Source: Litoribrevibacter euphylliae
GTDB lineage: Bacteria > Pseudomonadota > Gammaproteobacteria > Pseudomonadales > Litoribrevibacteraceae
Assembly (NCBI RefSeq): GCF_042646085.1
Contig: NZ_JBHRSZ010000007.1
Coordinates: forward strand, 310,001 to 374,000
Direction of reading: 5' to 3'
Length of the DNA: 64,000 bases
Shown: positions 44,415-53,789 of the stretch, in pieces
How positions within the stretch are numbered: position 1 is the stretch's first letter
Layout of the letters: each line of letters starts with the position of its first letter
The notes under the pieces: generated by a model
What the model was told of the DNA's origin: nothing
The model's input: the letters and a program-made list of their open reading frames with translations, nothing else
Databases searched by the model: none
Translations under genes and position numbers: made by a program

Positions 44415-45272
44415 TTAACTTACATGACTCGTTGAAAAGTCACATTGTTGAAAGAGTTGCTGAATCTTATAGCGGTCTTCACTGAGGACTTTCTTACAGT
44501 GATCGCCAAACCATTCCAGTGAGGCATCCATGTTTAGGAATTTAGCATCGGCGTATTCTCTTAGGTAATTCAAAAAGCGTGAGTAATCGACTGCTCCTTC
44601 AAACAGTGGTACCAGCCCTTCGCGGCTGCCGGATGCCGAATAAACGTTGGGGGGTGAGAAGACACTTAATAAGTCGGCCGAGCTGATGTTTTTGAGATGA
44701 AAGTGTTCGATGTGGGGTTTCAGAACATTGAAACCATCGATCGGGTCTTCACCGGATTCCCACACGTGCAACACATCAAAGTTGATTTTGAGGTTGGGTT
44801 GATTCACTTCTTCCAGTAGTTGCAGTGTTGATGCCATGGAATCGGCCAGGGTGCCGGGGTGGGTCTCGACAATCAGAGTGATACCGTGTTGCGCCGTCCA
44901 TTGGCAGATGTCTTTCATGCGGCGGGTGATGTCTGCTCGTTCCTGAACGGTGACGTCCTGGCTGCCTTTGTTGCTGGCAAAGGTGCGCAATTTGGTGGCA
45001 CCCCAGTGTTTTGCCAGTAAGCAGAGTTGCTGAACTTTGTTGAAGGCGTCGGTTTCCGGGCCTTGCAGCGGCAGGTAATCACTGATCATCGAGGTGGTGA
45101 GCCCGAATCCGGCCAGCCACTCTTTATTGTAGCTCGGTTGTTCGGCAAGGTTCTTGGCATGCACCCCCCAAAGCTCGATGCTTTGGAAATGGTTGGCTTG
45201 CGCCCATTGCACCAGTTGATCGATGGATACTAACTGATGTCGGAACGAGATGGTGCAGATTGACAGTTTCAT
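44415..45272 (-). CDS. asbF: 3-dehydroshikimate dehydratase AsbF (petrobactin 3,4-DHBA synthesis)
   Basis: 285 residues from ATG 45272, which overlaps the preceding gene's stop by 4 bp (ATGA). The longer open frame runs into that gene. It is a xylose-isomerase-like TIM barrel with strong resemblance to Bacillus AsbF: MKLSICTISFRHQLVSIDQL, FQSIELWGVHAKNL, TMISDYLPL-like segment, LIVETHPGTLADSM, LKINFDVLHVWESGEDPI, HFHLKNISSAD and SLEWFG. Metal ligands of the family (Glu and His in VETHP, Asp in FDVLH, His in HFHLK, Glu in SLEWFG) are retained. It makes 3,4-dihydroxybenzoate, the catechol of petrobactin. It is last in the asb operon. Confidence 0.93.
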   Translation of the reverse strand: MKLSICTISFRHQLVSIDQLVQWAQANHFQSIELWGVHAKNLAEQPSYNKEWLAGFGLTTSMISDYLPLQGPETDAFNKVQQLCLLAKHWGATKLRTFASNKGSQDVTVQERADITRRMKDICQWTAQHGITLIVETHPGTLADSMASTLQLLEEVNQPNLKINFDVLHVWESGEDPIDGFNVLKPHIEHFHLKNISSADLLSVFSPPNVYSASGSREGLVPLFEGAVDYSRFLNYLREYADAKFLNMDASLEWFGDHCKKVLSEDRYKIQQLFQQCDFSTSHVS

Positions 45273-46732
45273 GCAGGCTCCGCCTCCGATTGATCCGTGT
45301 TTGCTGATACCGCATGGCCAGTTTGGCTGTCGACATTGAAGGTATCGACATTGAAGGTGCACTGACACCATTGTTCAAACAGCTGGTTAAGACGGCTTTT
45401 GACCTGAAACTCGCGGGCGTCCTGTTCATCCAGAATGGTTTGAATTTCATCCAGCAGTTGTTGTTCTTGATCACCAAAGGTCTCGGCTTTGGCCAGTTTC
45501 ATCGCCCGGTATTGCACCAGCTTATAGCTCTCGACCAGCTGCTCAATGACGACACACAGGTCTTCAAACTCGTTGTCGTGTTCTGCGCCGAGGTCGTAAC
45601 CAAGCGCGAGGTAGAAGAACGCAAGACCATGCTCGTAGGCGTATTTACGAATGGCCAGTACTGGCAGTTGCTTTAAGGCATCGGGTAAGGCGTCAAAGCG
45701 ACCACTGGCTTGATGATGTTGCACCACCTGTCGAGCCGCATCAGTCATCGGGTTGTGATCCGGGTTGAAGCTGTCGAGGTAATAGTCACGAATGGCGGTG
45801 TTGGACGATGGCTTTATTTGCTGACTGTCGAACAAATAGCCTCCGGCCACTGCCGGTGATGCAATGGCGTGCAAAATCTTATCTTTCGGCAAACGGCCTT
45901 CCCAACGGAAATCGGGATCGAGCATCATCCATTCGTCCGGATCTTCGGTCTTTTCCAGCATCACATAATGCGGGAAAGGGTTCTGATTGAACTTGTTTTC
46001 ACGCTCCGGTAAGCGGTACATATCAATCATCACCATCACTCGTTGGAGATCGCTTTTGGTGTCAAGCAGCGACAGTAAGGTGTTTATGTTGGCTTCTTTA
46101 CTTTGTGACGCATCGTACCAAGGCTCGACGTCCACCGAATACAAGGCTTTGTACCAATGACGGAAGTTGTCATGATTGATGGTGTCTGAGTGGTAATCCA
46201 ACTGATGTTGATCGTTGATCACGATTTCGGCGTCCCAGACCCCGAAGTAAAACGGACGATGGTCCACCAGCGGGCTTGGTTTCAGAATGTCGCAAATGCA
46301 ACTTACAAAGCAATGGACTTTGATGTCCAGCTCTTCTTCGGACTCGTCAGACGATGCGTCTTGCACAGCCGTTTGTGCAACCATAGTTGATGGTTCGGAC
46401 ATCGCTGTTGATGTTTCTGACGTTGCCGCTTCGGTGTCATCCTGATGCTTCTTGGCAAGTAAAAAGTCAGCAAGATTTGCAACGGTTTCAAAGTCGTCTT
46501 TGGTCAGGGCGTCGTCGGGGATATCGAGACCAAGTTCGGTTTCCAGATTCAGGATTAGCTCCAAGACCAATACCGAATCGAGGTATAAATCCTGATTGAG
46601 CAGGGCGTCTTCGTGAAAGGCATCAATTTGCGGAATCATCATGTGCTCATTGAGCACGTCATAAATCGCGTGAATGATCTGAGCTTTGGTCAGTGTTGGT
46701 ACTGTATTCATTTGGGCGTCCTGATCAGACAT
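45269..46732 (-). CDS. asbDE: AsbD-AsbE fusion: aryl carrier protein joined to petrobactin condensing protein
   Basis: 487 residues. Residues ~12-95 form an acyl/aryl carrier protein with the phosphopantetheine Ser53 (LYLDSVLVLELIL). An acidic Ser/Thr-rich linker (about 95-135) leads to an AsbE-like domain (about 140-450; VHCFVSCICDILKPSPLVDH, VVIDMYRLPER-like MVMIDMYRLPER, FPHYVMLEKTEDPDEWMMLD). In Bacillus these are two separate genes, asbD and asbE. AsbC loads 3,4-DHBA on the carrier and AsbE transfers it to spermidine. The fusion keeps carrier and transferase together. A 15-bp in-frame duplication lies near the C-terminus (FNVDT then FNVDS). It overlaps asbF by 4 bp. Confidence 0.88.
   Translation of the reverse strand: MSDQDAQMNTVPTLTKAQIIHAIYDVLNEHMMIPQIDAFHEDALLNQDLYLDSVLVLELILNLETELGLDIPDDALTKDDFETVANLADFLLAKKHQDDTEAATSETSTAMSEPSTMVAQTAVQDASSDESEEELDIKVHCFVSCICDILKPSPLVDHRPFYFGVWDAEIVINDQHQLDYHSDTINHDNFRHWYKALYSVDVEPWYDASQSKEANINTLLSLLDTKSDLQRVMVMIDMYRLPERENKFNQNPFPHYVMLEKTEDPDEWMMLDPDFRWEGRLPKDKILHAIASPAVAGGYLFDSQQIKPSSNTAIRDYYLDSFNPDHNPMTDAARQVVQHHQASGRFDALPDALKQLPVLAIRKYAYEHGLAFFYLALGYDLGAEHDNEFEDLCVVIEQLVESYKLVQYRAMKLAKAETFGDQEQQLLDEIQTILDEQDAREFQVKSRLNQLFEQWCQCTFNVDTFNVDSQTGHAVSANTDQSEAEPA
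45330..45359. repeat. 15-bp tandem duplication inside asbDE
   Basis: TCGACATTGAAGGTA is followed by TCGACATTGAAGGTG. It is in frame and encodes the repeated FNVD(T/S) near the C-terminus of the AsbDE protein. Probably a recent slippage event in a non-conserved tail. Confidence 0.8.
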
Positions 46733-46805
46733 TTGTCATTGCTATCATTGGGTGCGTGCTGGTTTTTAATGCTGACGCTAAAGTAGCTAGGATCAGCATG
46801 TCGGC

Positions 46806-46827
46806 CCCCGTTCTTTTGGTGACGGGG
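46806..46827. repeat. Stem-loop between asbC and asbDE
   Basis: CCCCGT pairs with ACGGGG around a ten-base loop, in the 112-bp gap between asbC and asbDE, the only sizeable gap inside the asb operon. Such a hairpin might stabilise or attenuate the transcript; the role is a guess. Confidence 0.4.
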
Positions 46828-46844
46828 TACCTGTTTTGTAACGG

Positions 46845-48212
46845 TTACGCCGGTTGAGTGGCTGTTTGCTTGAGCTCTTGTTTGGGCTCTTGTTTTAGCT
46901 CGGGTTTCGGTGGCTGCTTCGCCCTGGCCTCGGCTTTTTGTGCTTGTGCTTCCTGGAAGACTCGAGCGATGTGCTTGCGATTGACCTTACCATTGGCCAG
47001 ACGCTCGATCTGTTCCACCTGATCGAAGTACTGAGGAATCTGGAAGCTGGCGAGGTTGGCCTGACACCAGGCTCTAAGTTCAGACGGTTCAAGATGTTGC
47101 TGTGCCGTGAACTGCAGGCCTACGCGCTGTCCGGCGTATTTGTCTTCCACTTTGAAAATGACCGCATCCTGTATCTCGGGGTTTGTGAGAACGATGTCTT
47201 CCACTTCTTGCGGATAGACGTTAAGGCCAGCCACTATGATGGTGTCATCAAGGCGAGAGACAAAGCTCAGCATGTTCTGACCATCGTCCTGTTCATTGAG
47301 ATAGCCGAGATCGTTGGTGTGAATCTGATGGCCCGCTTCGGTGGTTACCACCACCTCTGCAGGCTGATCACTGTTGGCGCCAGCGGTTACCGTTAAATGT
47401 GGCAGTGGTGTCCCCACTTCGATGGCCGACGTCATGCGCTGATTAATGGCGATACAGCCGGCTTCTGAACAACCGTATTGTTGGAAGAAGTGCTCGATAC
47501 GAGGTGAGAACTGATCAAAGGTATGTTTTGGCAGAATCGTGCCCGACGACATCGCTGCGTGTAATTTTTGCTCTTTGGGCAGTAAACGTAATACCCCTTG
47601 CAACATGGTGGGTGAGGTATAGAGCAACGGCTTGTCTGCCGCCTGAATCGTTTTTACCAGGTATTTCGGGTTGATGTTGGTAATGACTTTCGGGGTTTTA
47701 CCGCGAGCTAGGGCCACCAACACGCCACAGATCAAACCGTAAGAATGGGTCACCGGGCAGGCGATCAGAGGAGTCATCTCATTGGGCAAGGTGAACACGG
47801 AAAGGTAGCTTTCAATTTCACGATCGATGGACGCCCAGCTGCGATCAATGCATTTGGGTTCGCCGGTGGTTCCGGAGCTCATCTGAATCAGCACACCGGG
47901 TTGATTTTCTTCGTGGTGTACACTGCCTGTTTCTATAGCTATCGCTTCTGATGGATTCAAACTGTGGAAAAACAGTGTGTGGCAACCGGCTTTCTTTGCC
48001 ATACGCAGCGCAGTATCTTTCGGCATGGCCGGATGAATCGGCATCACTGAGGCGTTGATCGATTTGAGGTATAAACACAGCGCTAACCACTGTGCATTGT
48101 CTTCCAGGCAGACGGCAATTCTGGAAGATGCCTTCAAATGGAGCGCTTCGAACGATTGATGTTGAGTGGTCACGTACGTTTGATCGAAGAAATCATCGTT
48201 AATAAAAAACAT
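46845..48212 (-). CDS. asbC: AsbC-like 3,4-dihydroxybenzoate AMP ligase
   Basis: 455 residues of the ANL adenylation superfamily. The P-loop MSSGTTGEPK is at 111-120, with QQYGCSEAGCIA (A5-type), NDLGYL (A7) and the C-terminal catalytic Lys region LANGKVNRKH. Aryl-AMP formation precedes loading of 3,4-DHBA onto the carrier domain of the adjacent AsbDE. The C-terminus carries an unusual Lys/Glu/Pro-rich tail (PPKPELKQEPKQELKQ) not expected in the fold, probably a flexible linker. It follows asbB by 17 bp. Confidence 0.88.
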   Translation of the reverse strand: MFFINDDFFDQTYVTTQHQSFEALHLKASSRIAVCLEDNAQWLALCLYLKSINASVMPIHPAMPKDTALRMAKKAGCHTLFFHSLNPSEAIAIETGSVHHEENQPGVLIQMSSGTTGEPKCIDRSWASIDREIESYLSVFTLPNEMTPLIACPVTHSYGLICGVLVALARGKTPKVITNINPKYLVKTIQAADKPLLYTSPTMLQGVLRLLPKEQKLHAAMSSGTILPKHTFDQFSPRIEHFFQQYGCSEAGCIAINQRMTSAIEVGTPLPHLTVTAGANSDQPAEVVVTTEAGHQIHTNDLGYLNEQDDGQNMLSFVSRLDDTIIVAGLNVYPQEVEDIVLTNPEIQDAVIFKVEDKYAGQRVGLQFTAQQHLEPSELRAWCQANLASFQIPQYFDQVEQIERLANGKVNRKHIARVFQEAQAQKAEARAKQPPKPELKQEPKQELKQTATQPA

Positions 48213-48229
48213 GTCTTTACCTATAGGAA

Positions 48230-50029
48230 TTAAACCGTCAGAGCAGGCTTGTTAGCAAAAGGGTTAGCGATCTGATGGTGAAAATGATCGGCTTCGATAT
48301 CTGCCAACTTTTTCTTGATTAAGGACTCGGTGTAAATGGTCGGTTGATTAATTGGCATGCGATCCAGTCGTGCCTGGCTGCAGTGCCCTTGTTGAGCGTA
48401 CTCCTGCAGACGTTGATAGATGGTGTCCCAGAAGCGGGCTTCGGAATAATCAAAGTGGCGTTCCAAAACACAGGCCAATTCGGATAAGTTAAATACGAAG
48501 AGGGTATCTATGATCAGTTCGCGCAATGCTTCGACCGATTCCATCCAGTAATAGAGGTTATCCGGGGCATTTTGATAGCAGGGGTTGATTTGGTCGAAAT
48601 CAGGTTTGAGCTCGGGATTGGCCAGATAATCGTCGACGTATTCCACACTCTCATGGAAGTCTCTTAACACCACGGCGCTAGGCCAGCCATCCTGATGAAT
48701 TAACACCATATTTTGGCCATGCGCTTCAACCGCTAAACCGTGTTTGACCAACAGATGCCACACCGGAATCACGGTGACATCAATCAGCTGGATCAGCCAG
48801 GTTTCTAGACCATATTGTTGAATGATTGGCTGAATGAAAGGTTGGCCTGTGGTTTCTTCCGCATACAGGGCGGTAAATGGCATGGCCTGTTGTCCGATAT
48901 GCAAGTAAGGATCAATACTTTCACGGAAGATAACACCTAATTGGCCTCGTAACTGAGTTTGCCAGGCATGGTCATCGTTATTTTCCGGGATCAAGATACC
49001 GGCGTATTCATCCAGCAAAATCATCGGATGGGTCAGATAGAAATCGTCGTTTCTGACCACCTGTTTTAGCCAATGTGAAATAGCTGGCGCGGTGCATACC
49101 GAATGAGGTTCCAGTTTACGCAGTGACGATGTGTTGATCATGCTCAGCGGCAGTTTAATGTGCGCTTTTTCCGGATGCGTGATGTTGATCAAAGTGCGCA
49201 CTGAAATAGTGGCTTGGTAGTGATCACCTGCGGCACCAAGATAGACAAGCTCTGCATTCTCAAGTGCCGGTCTGAGATGATTGTGCTGAAAGCGTTGCCA
49301 TTGCCAAGGGTGGATTGGAAGCAGTGTGTAGTCTTGCCATGAAAGTTTGGCTGCTTGCATGGCTTGCTCAAGGTCTGACCAAGCTTCTGCCCCTACTTCC
49401 TGTTGCCAAAAGGCCAGGTCTGATTGATCTGACACAGCGCTTGGCAAGCTCTGCTGAATGTGTGTTCGTTTGACTGCTAACCAGTGCAATTGAATCGGCT
49501 GGGCGCATTCCGGGCCATAGCGCTGGTGGTCTTCCAAAGAAAAGCCGGTGCGTGCCTTAAAACATGGGTGGTACGGGTGGCCTTCGTCCAATTGCGATTC
49601 GAGATCGAGATAGTCCAGACCATAGCGGGAGCTGAGTTTCATCAGGTGATCCGCATTCCATTGGCACAAGAGTTGGGTTTGCTGCAATTGCTCGGTCAGC
49701 TTGTCTTTGATGGCTGCGGTGGTGGGGAGTTCTTCAATCACGTCATTGAGTTGAACTGGCTGAAGTACTCCATCGAGTCGTCTGTATAGACTGCTCGGGT
49801 TTAAGCGAATGCGGCTATAGCCCGCAACGTAACCTTCAACCTGGTATTGCGTTTTCCCCAGCGTGAAGTAAAAAAACGGCTGGTCATAGTGGTGCTCGAT
49901 GACTTGCTCGAATAACAGCGCTTCGAACAATTGCTTAAGAATACGACGTTCCACAAGAAGCGTCGTTTCTGGTTTTGATTCAAGGCGCATAGGGGGATGG
50001 CTCGGGATCTGTGTATCAAACGGACTCAC
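48230..50029 (-). CDS. asbB: AsbB-like NRPS-independent siderophore (NIS) synthetase, IucA/IucC family
   Basis: 599 residues. NIS synthetase motifs are present: LLPIHPWQWQRF, SVRTLINITHPEKAHIKLPL and VEAHGQNMVLIHQDGWPSAV, ending with the family-typical NPF near the C-terminus. These enzymes adenylate citrate (or a citryl-amide) and condense it with an amine. In Bacillus anthracis AsbA and AsbB join spermidine units to citrate. The order with asbA first and asbC next matches that operon. It overlaps asbA by 14 bp. AsbB versus AsbA naming rests on gene order. Confidence 0.87.
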   Translation of the reverse strand: MSPFDTQIPSHPPMRLESKPETTLLVERRILKQLFEALLFEQVIEHHYDQPFFYFTLGKTQYQVEGYVAGYSRIRLNPSSLYRRLDGVLQPVQLNDVIEELPTTAAIKDKLTEQLQQTQLLCQWNADHLMKLSSRYGLDYLDLESQLDEGHPYHPCFKARTGFSLEDHQRYGPECAQPIQLHWLAVKRTHIQQSLPSAVSDQSDLAFWQQEVGAEAWSDLEQAMQAAKLSWQDYTLLPIHPWQWQRFQHNHLRPALENAELVYLGAAGDHYQATISVRTLINITHPEKAHIKLPLSMINTSSLRKLEPHSVCTAPAISHWLKQVVRNDDFYLTHPMILLDEYAGILIPENNDDHAWQTQLRGQLGVIFRESIDPYLHIGQQAMPFTALYAEETTGQPFIQPIIQQYGLETWLIQLIDVTVIPVWHLLVKHGLAVEAHGQNMVLIHQDGWPSAVVLRDFHESVEYVDDYLANPELKPDFDQINPCYQNAPDNLYYWMESVEALRELIIDTLFVFNLSELACVLERHFDYSEARFWDTIYQRLQEYAQQGHCSQARLDRMPINQPTIYTESLIKKKLADIEADHFHHQIANPFANKPALTV

Positions 50030-52022
50030 ACGGCACCCTTTCTAAATCTTTGGCTAGTTGATCTTTGGCTAATGCGGCTTTTTTCGAGGCAGAAATCAGT
50101 GCTTGTAACCCATTCTCGGCGAACGCTTGATTATGACTTACTTTGTTCGGTGTCTCTGACGAGGCATTGGGATGAGCCGTGTCTGTAGCAGTCATGTGCT
50201 TGGACAGCGCAATGTCGCGGAATGGATTTCTGATTTTGGTATAGACCGCCAGTTCTTGATCGGACTGAAGTTCATCTACATCGTGAATCCGTGTTAACAG
50301 ATTACCTTTGAAGGCGATGTCTTGTTGACAGAGGATCACTTCAACCAGGCGTTTTCCTTGAGCTGAGAGCGCGGGCTTTAACTCCGTTAGCAGTTCAACA
50401 CAGCGTGTCAGGGTCTGCTGCTCTGGCAACAACTGGTCATTGCCCAGGCGGCTGATCACGGAGAACAATTGGTTAGCTATTAAGTAATAACTGAAGCGAT
50501 TGATGATCATGTCGTCGTCATAGAACAGATCGTCGGTCTTCGCCAGAATTGGTTCCATGGCGATCAGCGATTCTTTATGGCTTTTGGAGAGATAGAAACC
50601 TTGGTTATCGCGGAAGAAGTAGCGTGATGGGTAGCCGTGGGTAACATCCAGAAGCGAGTTCTGCTGATGCGCTTCGAGAGCAATACCGTGTTCATCATAG
50701 AGGCGAATAGCGGGTTCTATGGCACTGATCCAGTATTGTTCGAACCACTCCTGAGCAACGTACTGAAGATCGGCGTGTTGAAGGTCCGAATGTTGCTCTT
50801 CTGCGATAGTGTGAATAAGACTGGCCAATCGCGATGGCTTTTCGGGATCAAGGCTGTCTTGAGTCAGAGCGGCTAAGGACACTACGGCCTGACGTTCAAC
50901 TTCTGGCTGACACGCGCTGAATGGGTTTTCACGGATGATCAGTTCGAAACCACTTTCCTCTTGTTCCGGTAGGTTCAAGGTCAGATACGCCGGATCATCA
51001 ATGGTTTGGAATCTAGGATAGGTAGTGCTGAACTGGGTTTGTCGGAACAGGCTGGCGACGGCAACACCTGCTTCCAGCTCATGGTGCATATTGATGCGCA
51101 TGGAGTTGGTGACTTTCACTGGGATCGACAGCTTGATCATGAACCCCAGAGACTCGCAATATAGGGTGCGTACCGAAGACGTCGGTGTAAAACGGGCTCC
51201 TAATGGCCCAATGTCTCTAATTTTGCCACTTTCAAGATAGCCCTGTATGTAAGCTTGATGCAGTAACCACTGAGCCTGGAGCGGATGTGTCGGGACTAAC
51301 ATCATGTGTTCGTCTAGCTGCGGCAGTGTGTTGCTGTTCTCAGACGAAAGAACCTGATTAAGAATCTCTTCAGCGCTTTGACTCAGAATTGAACCTTGTT
51401 CAACTAAGGCGCGATCCACCGCAAAGTAATGCAGTTGGAAGTGGCCACACAGTTCGGGGGTGTAATCCTGATGTTGCCACTCATGAATGCCTTGTCGAGA
51501 TTTAGGAGTAGGGTGTAGCCAATGACCAAAAAGAATGGATTGCTCTGAGTCGATAAAGCGGTTGCTGAATAATCTCTGATCTTGGTTTCTGGTTTCAAGA
51601 TAACGCGTCATCACTTGTTGGCTTTCAATCAAGCGCGCCAGCAACTCCAGTTCTTGAGTCTTTTGAAGGTCGTTTTGACCTTGCCCTGAAGCCGGTGCGT
51701 AGATTTCTTTTACTAACAATAACATCACTGAAAAGAAATCGAGGGGCTGCCAATGAAATTGGTGCAAGGCTTTTTGATGAGCTTCGATCAGGGTGTGTCG
51801 TCCTACAATCGAGCGATAACTGATACCCAGAGCCAGTGTTAAATTCTGGTGGGGTAATTTAAGTTCTAGAACATGTTGGCATTGAGGTGACAGGGGTTGT
51901 CCGGTTTGTTGTTGCCAGCATTCTTTGTGATGCCAGACGCCAGGATCAACCTCCTTTAAATAACTGTTCATAAAGGCTTGAAAGGAGGCGTTATCTGCAA
52001 TTTCGCGAGCTGACAGGGGCAT
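50016..52022 (-). CDS. asbA: AsbA-like NIS synthetase (IucA/IucC family), first gene of the petrobactin operon
   Basis: 668 residues, longer than the ~600 typical of the family. NIS motifs LVPTHPLQAQWLL, SSVRTLYCESLGFMIKLSIP, MRINMHHELEAGVA and LEAHQQNSLLDVTHGYPSRY are present. After the usual terminal NPF (KIRNPFRDIALSK) there is a tail of about 65 residues of low complexity, rich in Ala and Lys. GAGGAA lies six bases before the ATG. A Fur-box-like sequence sits about 62 bp upstream, consistent with iron-starvation induction of asbABC-DE-F. Bacillus AsbA condenses citrate with spermidine; the assignment here is by family and gene order. Confidence 0.88.
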   Translation of the reverse strand: MPLSAREIADNASFQAFMNSYLKEVDPGVWHHKECWQQQTGQPLSPQCQHVLELKLPHQNLTLALGISYRSIVGRHTLIEAHQKALHQFHWQPLDFFSVMLLLVKEIYAPASGQGQNDLQKTQELELLARLIESQQVMTRYLETRNQDQRLFSNRFIDSEQSILFGHWLHPTPKSRQGIHEWQHQDYTPELCGHFQLHYFAVDRALVEQGSILSQSAEEILNQVLSSENSNTLPQLDEHMMLVPTHPLQAQWLLHQAYIQGYLESGKIRDIGPLGARFTPTSSVRTLYCESLGFMIKLSIPVKVTNSMRINMHHELEAGVAVASLFRQTQFSTTYPRFQTIDDPAYLTLNLPEQEESGFELIIRENPFSACQPEVERQAVVSLAALTQDSLDPEKPSRLASLIHTIAEEQHSDLQHADLQYVAQEWFEQYWISAIEPAIRLYDEHGIALEAHQQNSLLDVTHGYPSRYFFRDNQGFYLSKSHKESLIAMEPILAKTDDLFYDDDMIINRFSYYLIANQLFSVISRLGNDQLLPEQQTLTRCVELLTELKPALSAQGKRLVEVILCQQDIAFKGNLLTRIHDVDELQSDQELAVYTKIRNPFRDIALSKHMTATDTAHPNASSETPNKVSHNQAFAENGLQALISASKKAALAKDQLAKDLERVPCESV

Positions 52023-52083
52023 GAGGTTTCCTCGTTTCCTATTTGAAATGGGGGAGCAGATGAATAATTCGTGCCACTTTAAT

Positions 52084-52102
52084 GAGAATGCTTATCAATT
52101 GC
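52084..52102 (-). promoter_or_regulatory. Fur-box-like sequence upstream of asbA
   Basis: GAGAATGCTTATCAATTGC matches 14 of 19 positions of the classical Fur box (with A/T allowed at the centre). It is the promoter region of the asb operon, 62 bp upstream of the asbA start. Confidence 0.6.
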
Positions 52103-52187
52103 AATGCTGTTTACAATTGTTACTTATGCCTCTGGTAAAAGGTTGAAGAGTGCTGAACTTAGAGGTTGTTTTGGCTCTTGTGCGTCA

Positions 52188-53615
52188 CTATGACTGCTCG
52201 TTCGCCTGCACTTGAGGCCGATATTGATAACACAGTGTGAGTGCCAGAAGAAACGCCAGCCATTCGGCGATGGGGAGAGCAGTTAAAAATAGCCAGCCAG
52301 GAAACAGCCAATAGAAGCTAAGCAACAGCAGCGCCGGGAGTATGAGTGTGCGTGAGGCCGCGATTAAGGCCGAAGGATTGGGCTTGTGAATTGCGGTGAG
52401 ATAGCAGGATAAGATGATGTTAATGCCGTTTACCAAGAACAATGGCCAGATCAATAAAATGAGTTGCTCTGACAGCGAACTGATGTGCTTCTGATCGGCG
52501 TCTAAAAAGCCTTGGATAATGGTTTCTCCCGCTAACAGTAGGGTGGTCACCAGCAGTAACCCGATGGTCAATACGGAAGCAAAAGCCGTGAATAAAAAAT
52601 GACGAATTCTTGAGAAGTTCTGGGCGCCGTAGTTTTGGCTCACTAATAAGTGCAGTGCATCTGCTACGCCATAAGCCAGCATTAAGCTCAAAAAGATCAG
52701 ATAGTTAACAACCGAGAATGCCGCAACACCGTCTACCTCCAAACGGCTGATGATCAGCCAGTTGAGCAAAAATATGATGATGCCCGCCGAAATTTCATTG
52801 ATGAACTCAGACACACCATTGTAGGCGCTGGTCAAAATTTCACGCCAGTTATGCTGAATGAATGAAAACGACAAAGTGCGTTCTTTGCTTCGGAAATAAA
52901 GAGATAGAGCCGTTAGCTGTAGAACTTGTGAAATGCCCGTTGCGTAGGCGGCACCGGCTATCCCCCATTCCAGATAAGCAACAAAAACAATGTCCAGAAT
53001 GATGTTGGTAGTTGCGCCTATGACTAATGCTGTGGTGGCGAGCACGGGATGTCCGTCGGCACGGACAAAATAGTAAAGCACCATGGTCACCAGTTGCAGG
53101 ATCAAGATCCAGGTGATGACTTCAAAATAGCTTTGCATGGTATTGAAGAGGTTTTCCGGTGCCCCGAGAAGACTGAACAGGGTGTGAGACCCGAATGTAC
53201 TGAGGATGGCAAAACTAAGGGCGATCAGGCCTGTAACGATCAGAGACTTACTAAAGACTGAAGAAGCTGCTTGTTGGTTATCTTCACCTATGTATTTCCC
53301 GGCGCTGACGGAGCCTCCGATGGCGAGCATTAAGGCAATGCCAAACAGTAAGGTGAAGTAAGGAATGAGTAGAGAGATTGCGGCCAGTGCGTCAGGGCCA
53401 ATGACATTACCTACAACCGCGCCATCAACCAGATTGGCGGTTGTTATGGCGATCAGACCTATGATCGAAGGCACTACGTAATAGAAAAAGGTTTTAAGAA
53501 TGGGACCCGTAAATACAGGATTTGATGTCGCCTGGGCTACTTCATCATGGGAAGTCTGGTGTGGGTCATGACTAGCGGAAGCGTCGAGTGATGGTAGCTC
53601 TGGAGTAGTGGACAT
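52188..53615 (-). CDS. MATE-family efflux protein, candidate siderophore exporter
   Basis: 475 residues with about 12 membrane helices and the MATE pattern (IGLIAITTANLVDGAVVGNV, GIALMLAIGGSVSAGKYIGE, YFVRADGHPVLATTALVIG). The family exports organic compounds with Na+ or H+ coupling. It is 165 bp upstream of asbA on the same strand, and its promoter region has Fur-like sites shared with the divergent regulator gene. Export of petrobactin is therefore plausible. Bacillus uses an RND pump (ApeX), so this would be a different solution. The role is inferred from position. Confidence 0.85.
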   Translation of the reverse strand: MSTTPELPSLDASASHDPHQTSHDEVAQATSNPVFTGPILKTFFYYVVPSIIGLIAITTANLVDGAVVGNVIGPDALAAISLLIPYFTLLFGIALMLAIGGSVSAGKYIGEDNQQAASSVFSKSLIVTGLIALSFAILSTFGSHTLFSLLGAPENLFNTMQSYFEVITWILILQLVTMVLYYFVRADGHPVLATTALVIGATTNIILDIVFVAYLEWGIAGAAYATGISQVLQLTALSLYFRSKERTLSFSFIQHNWREILTSAYNGVSEFINEISAGIIIFLLNWLIISRLEVDGVAAFSVVNYLIFLSLMLAYGVADALHLLVSQNYGAQNFSRIRHFLFTAFASVLTIGLLLVTTLLLAGETIIQGFLDADQKHISSLSEQLILLIWPLFLVNGINIILSCYLTAIHKPNPSALIAASRTLILPALLLLSFYWLFPGWLFLTALPIAEWLAFLLALTLCYQYRPQVQANEQS

Positions 53616-53732
53616 GTGACTCTCTGTAGTGGCGGTGTATTGCTTTTACTGTAGAACTTGCGCATTTAGAACGTATTCAGGGGTTCCCTTGGTCTTTAGG
53701 CAATGGCGGGCATGGTAGTGAGAATATTAATT

Positions 53733-53751
53733 GAAATCAATAATCATTTTC
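53733..53751. promoter_or_regulatory. Fur-box-like sequence between MATE and response-regulator genes
   Basis: GAAATCAATAATCATTTTC matches 14 of 19 consensus Fur-box positions. It lies 117 bp upstream of the MATE start and may serve that promoter. Confidence 0.5.
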
Positions 53752-53789
53752 ATTTGTGATGTACGTGGCGAAGCTGAACGGTTAATATT

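Noticed and set aside
45269..52022. Aerobactin operon (iucA/iucC)
   Set aside because: Two IucA/IucC-family synthetases are present, but the neighbours are an aryl-AMP ligase, carrier-AsbE fusion and 3-dehydroshikimate dehydratase, not the lysine hydroxylase and acetyltransferase of aerobactin.
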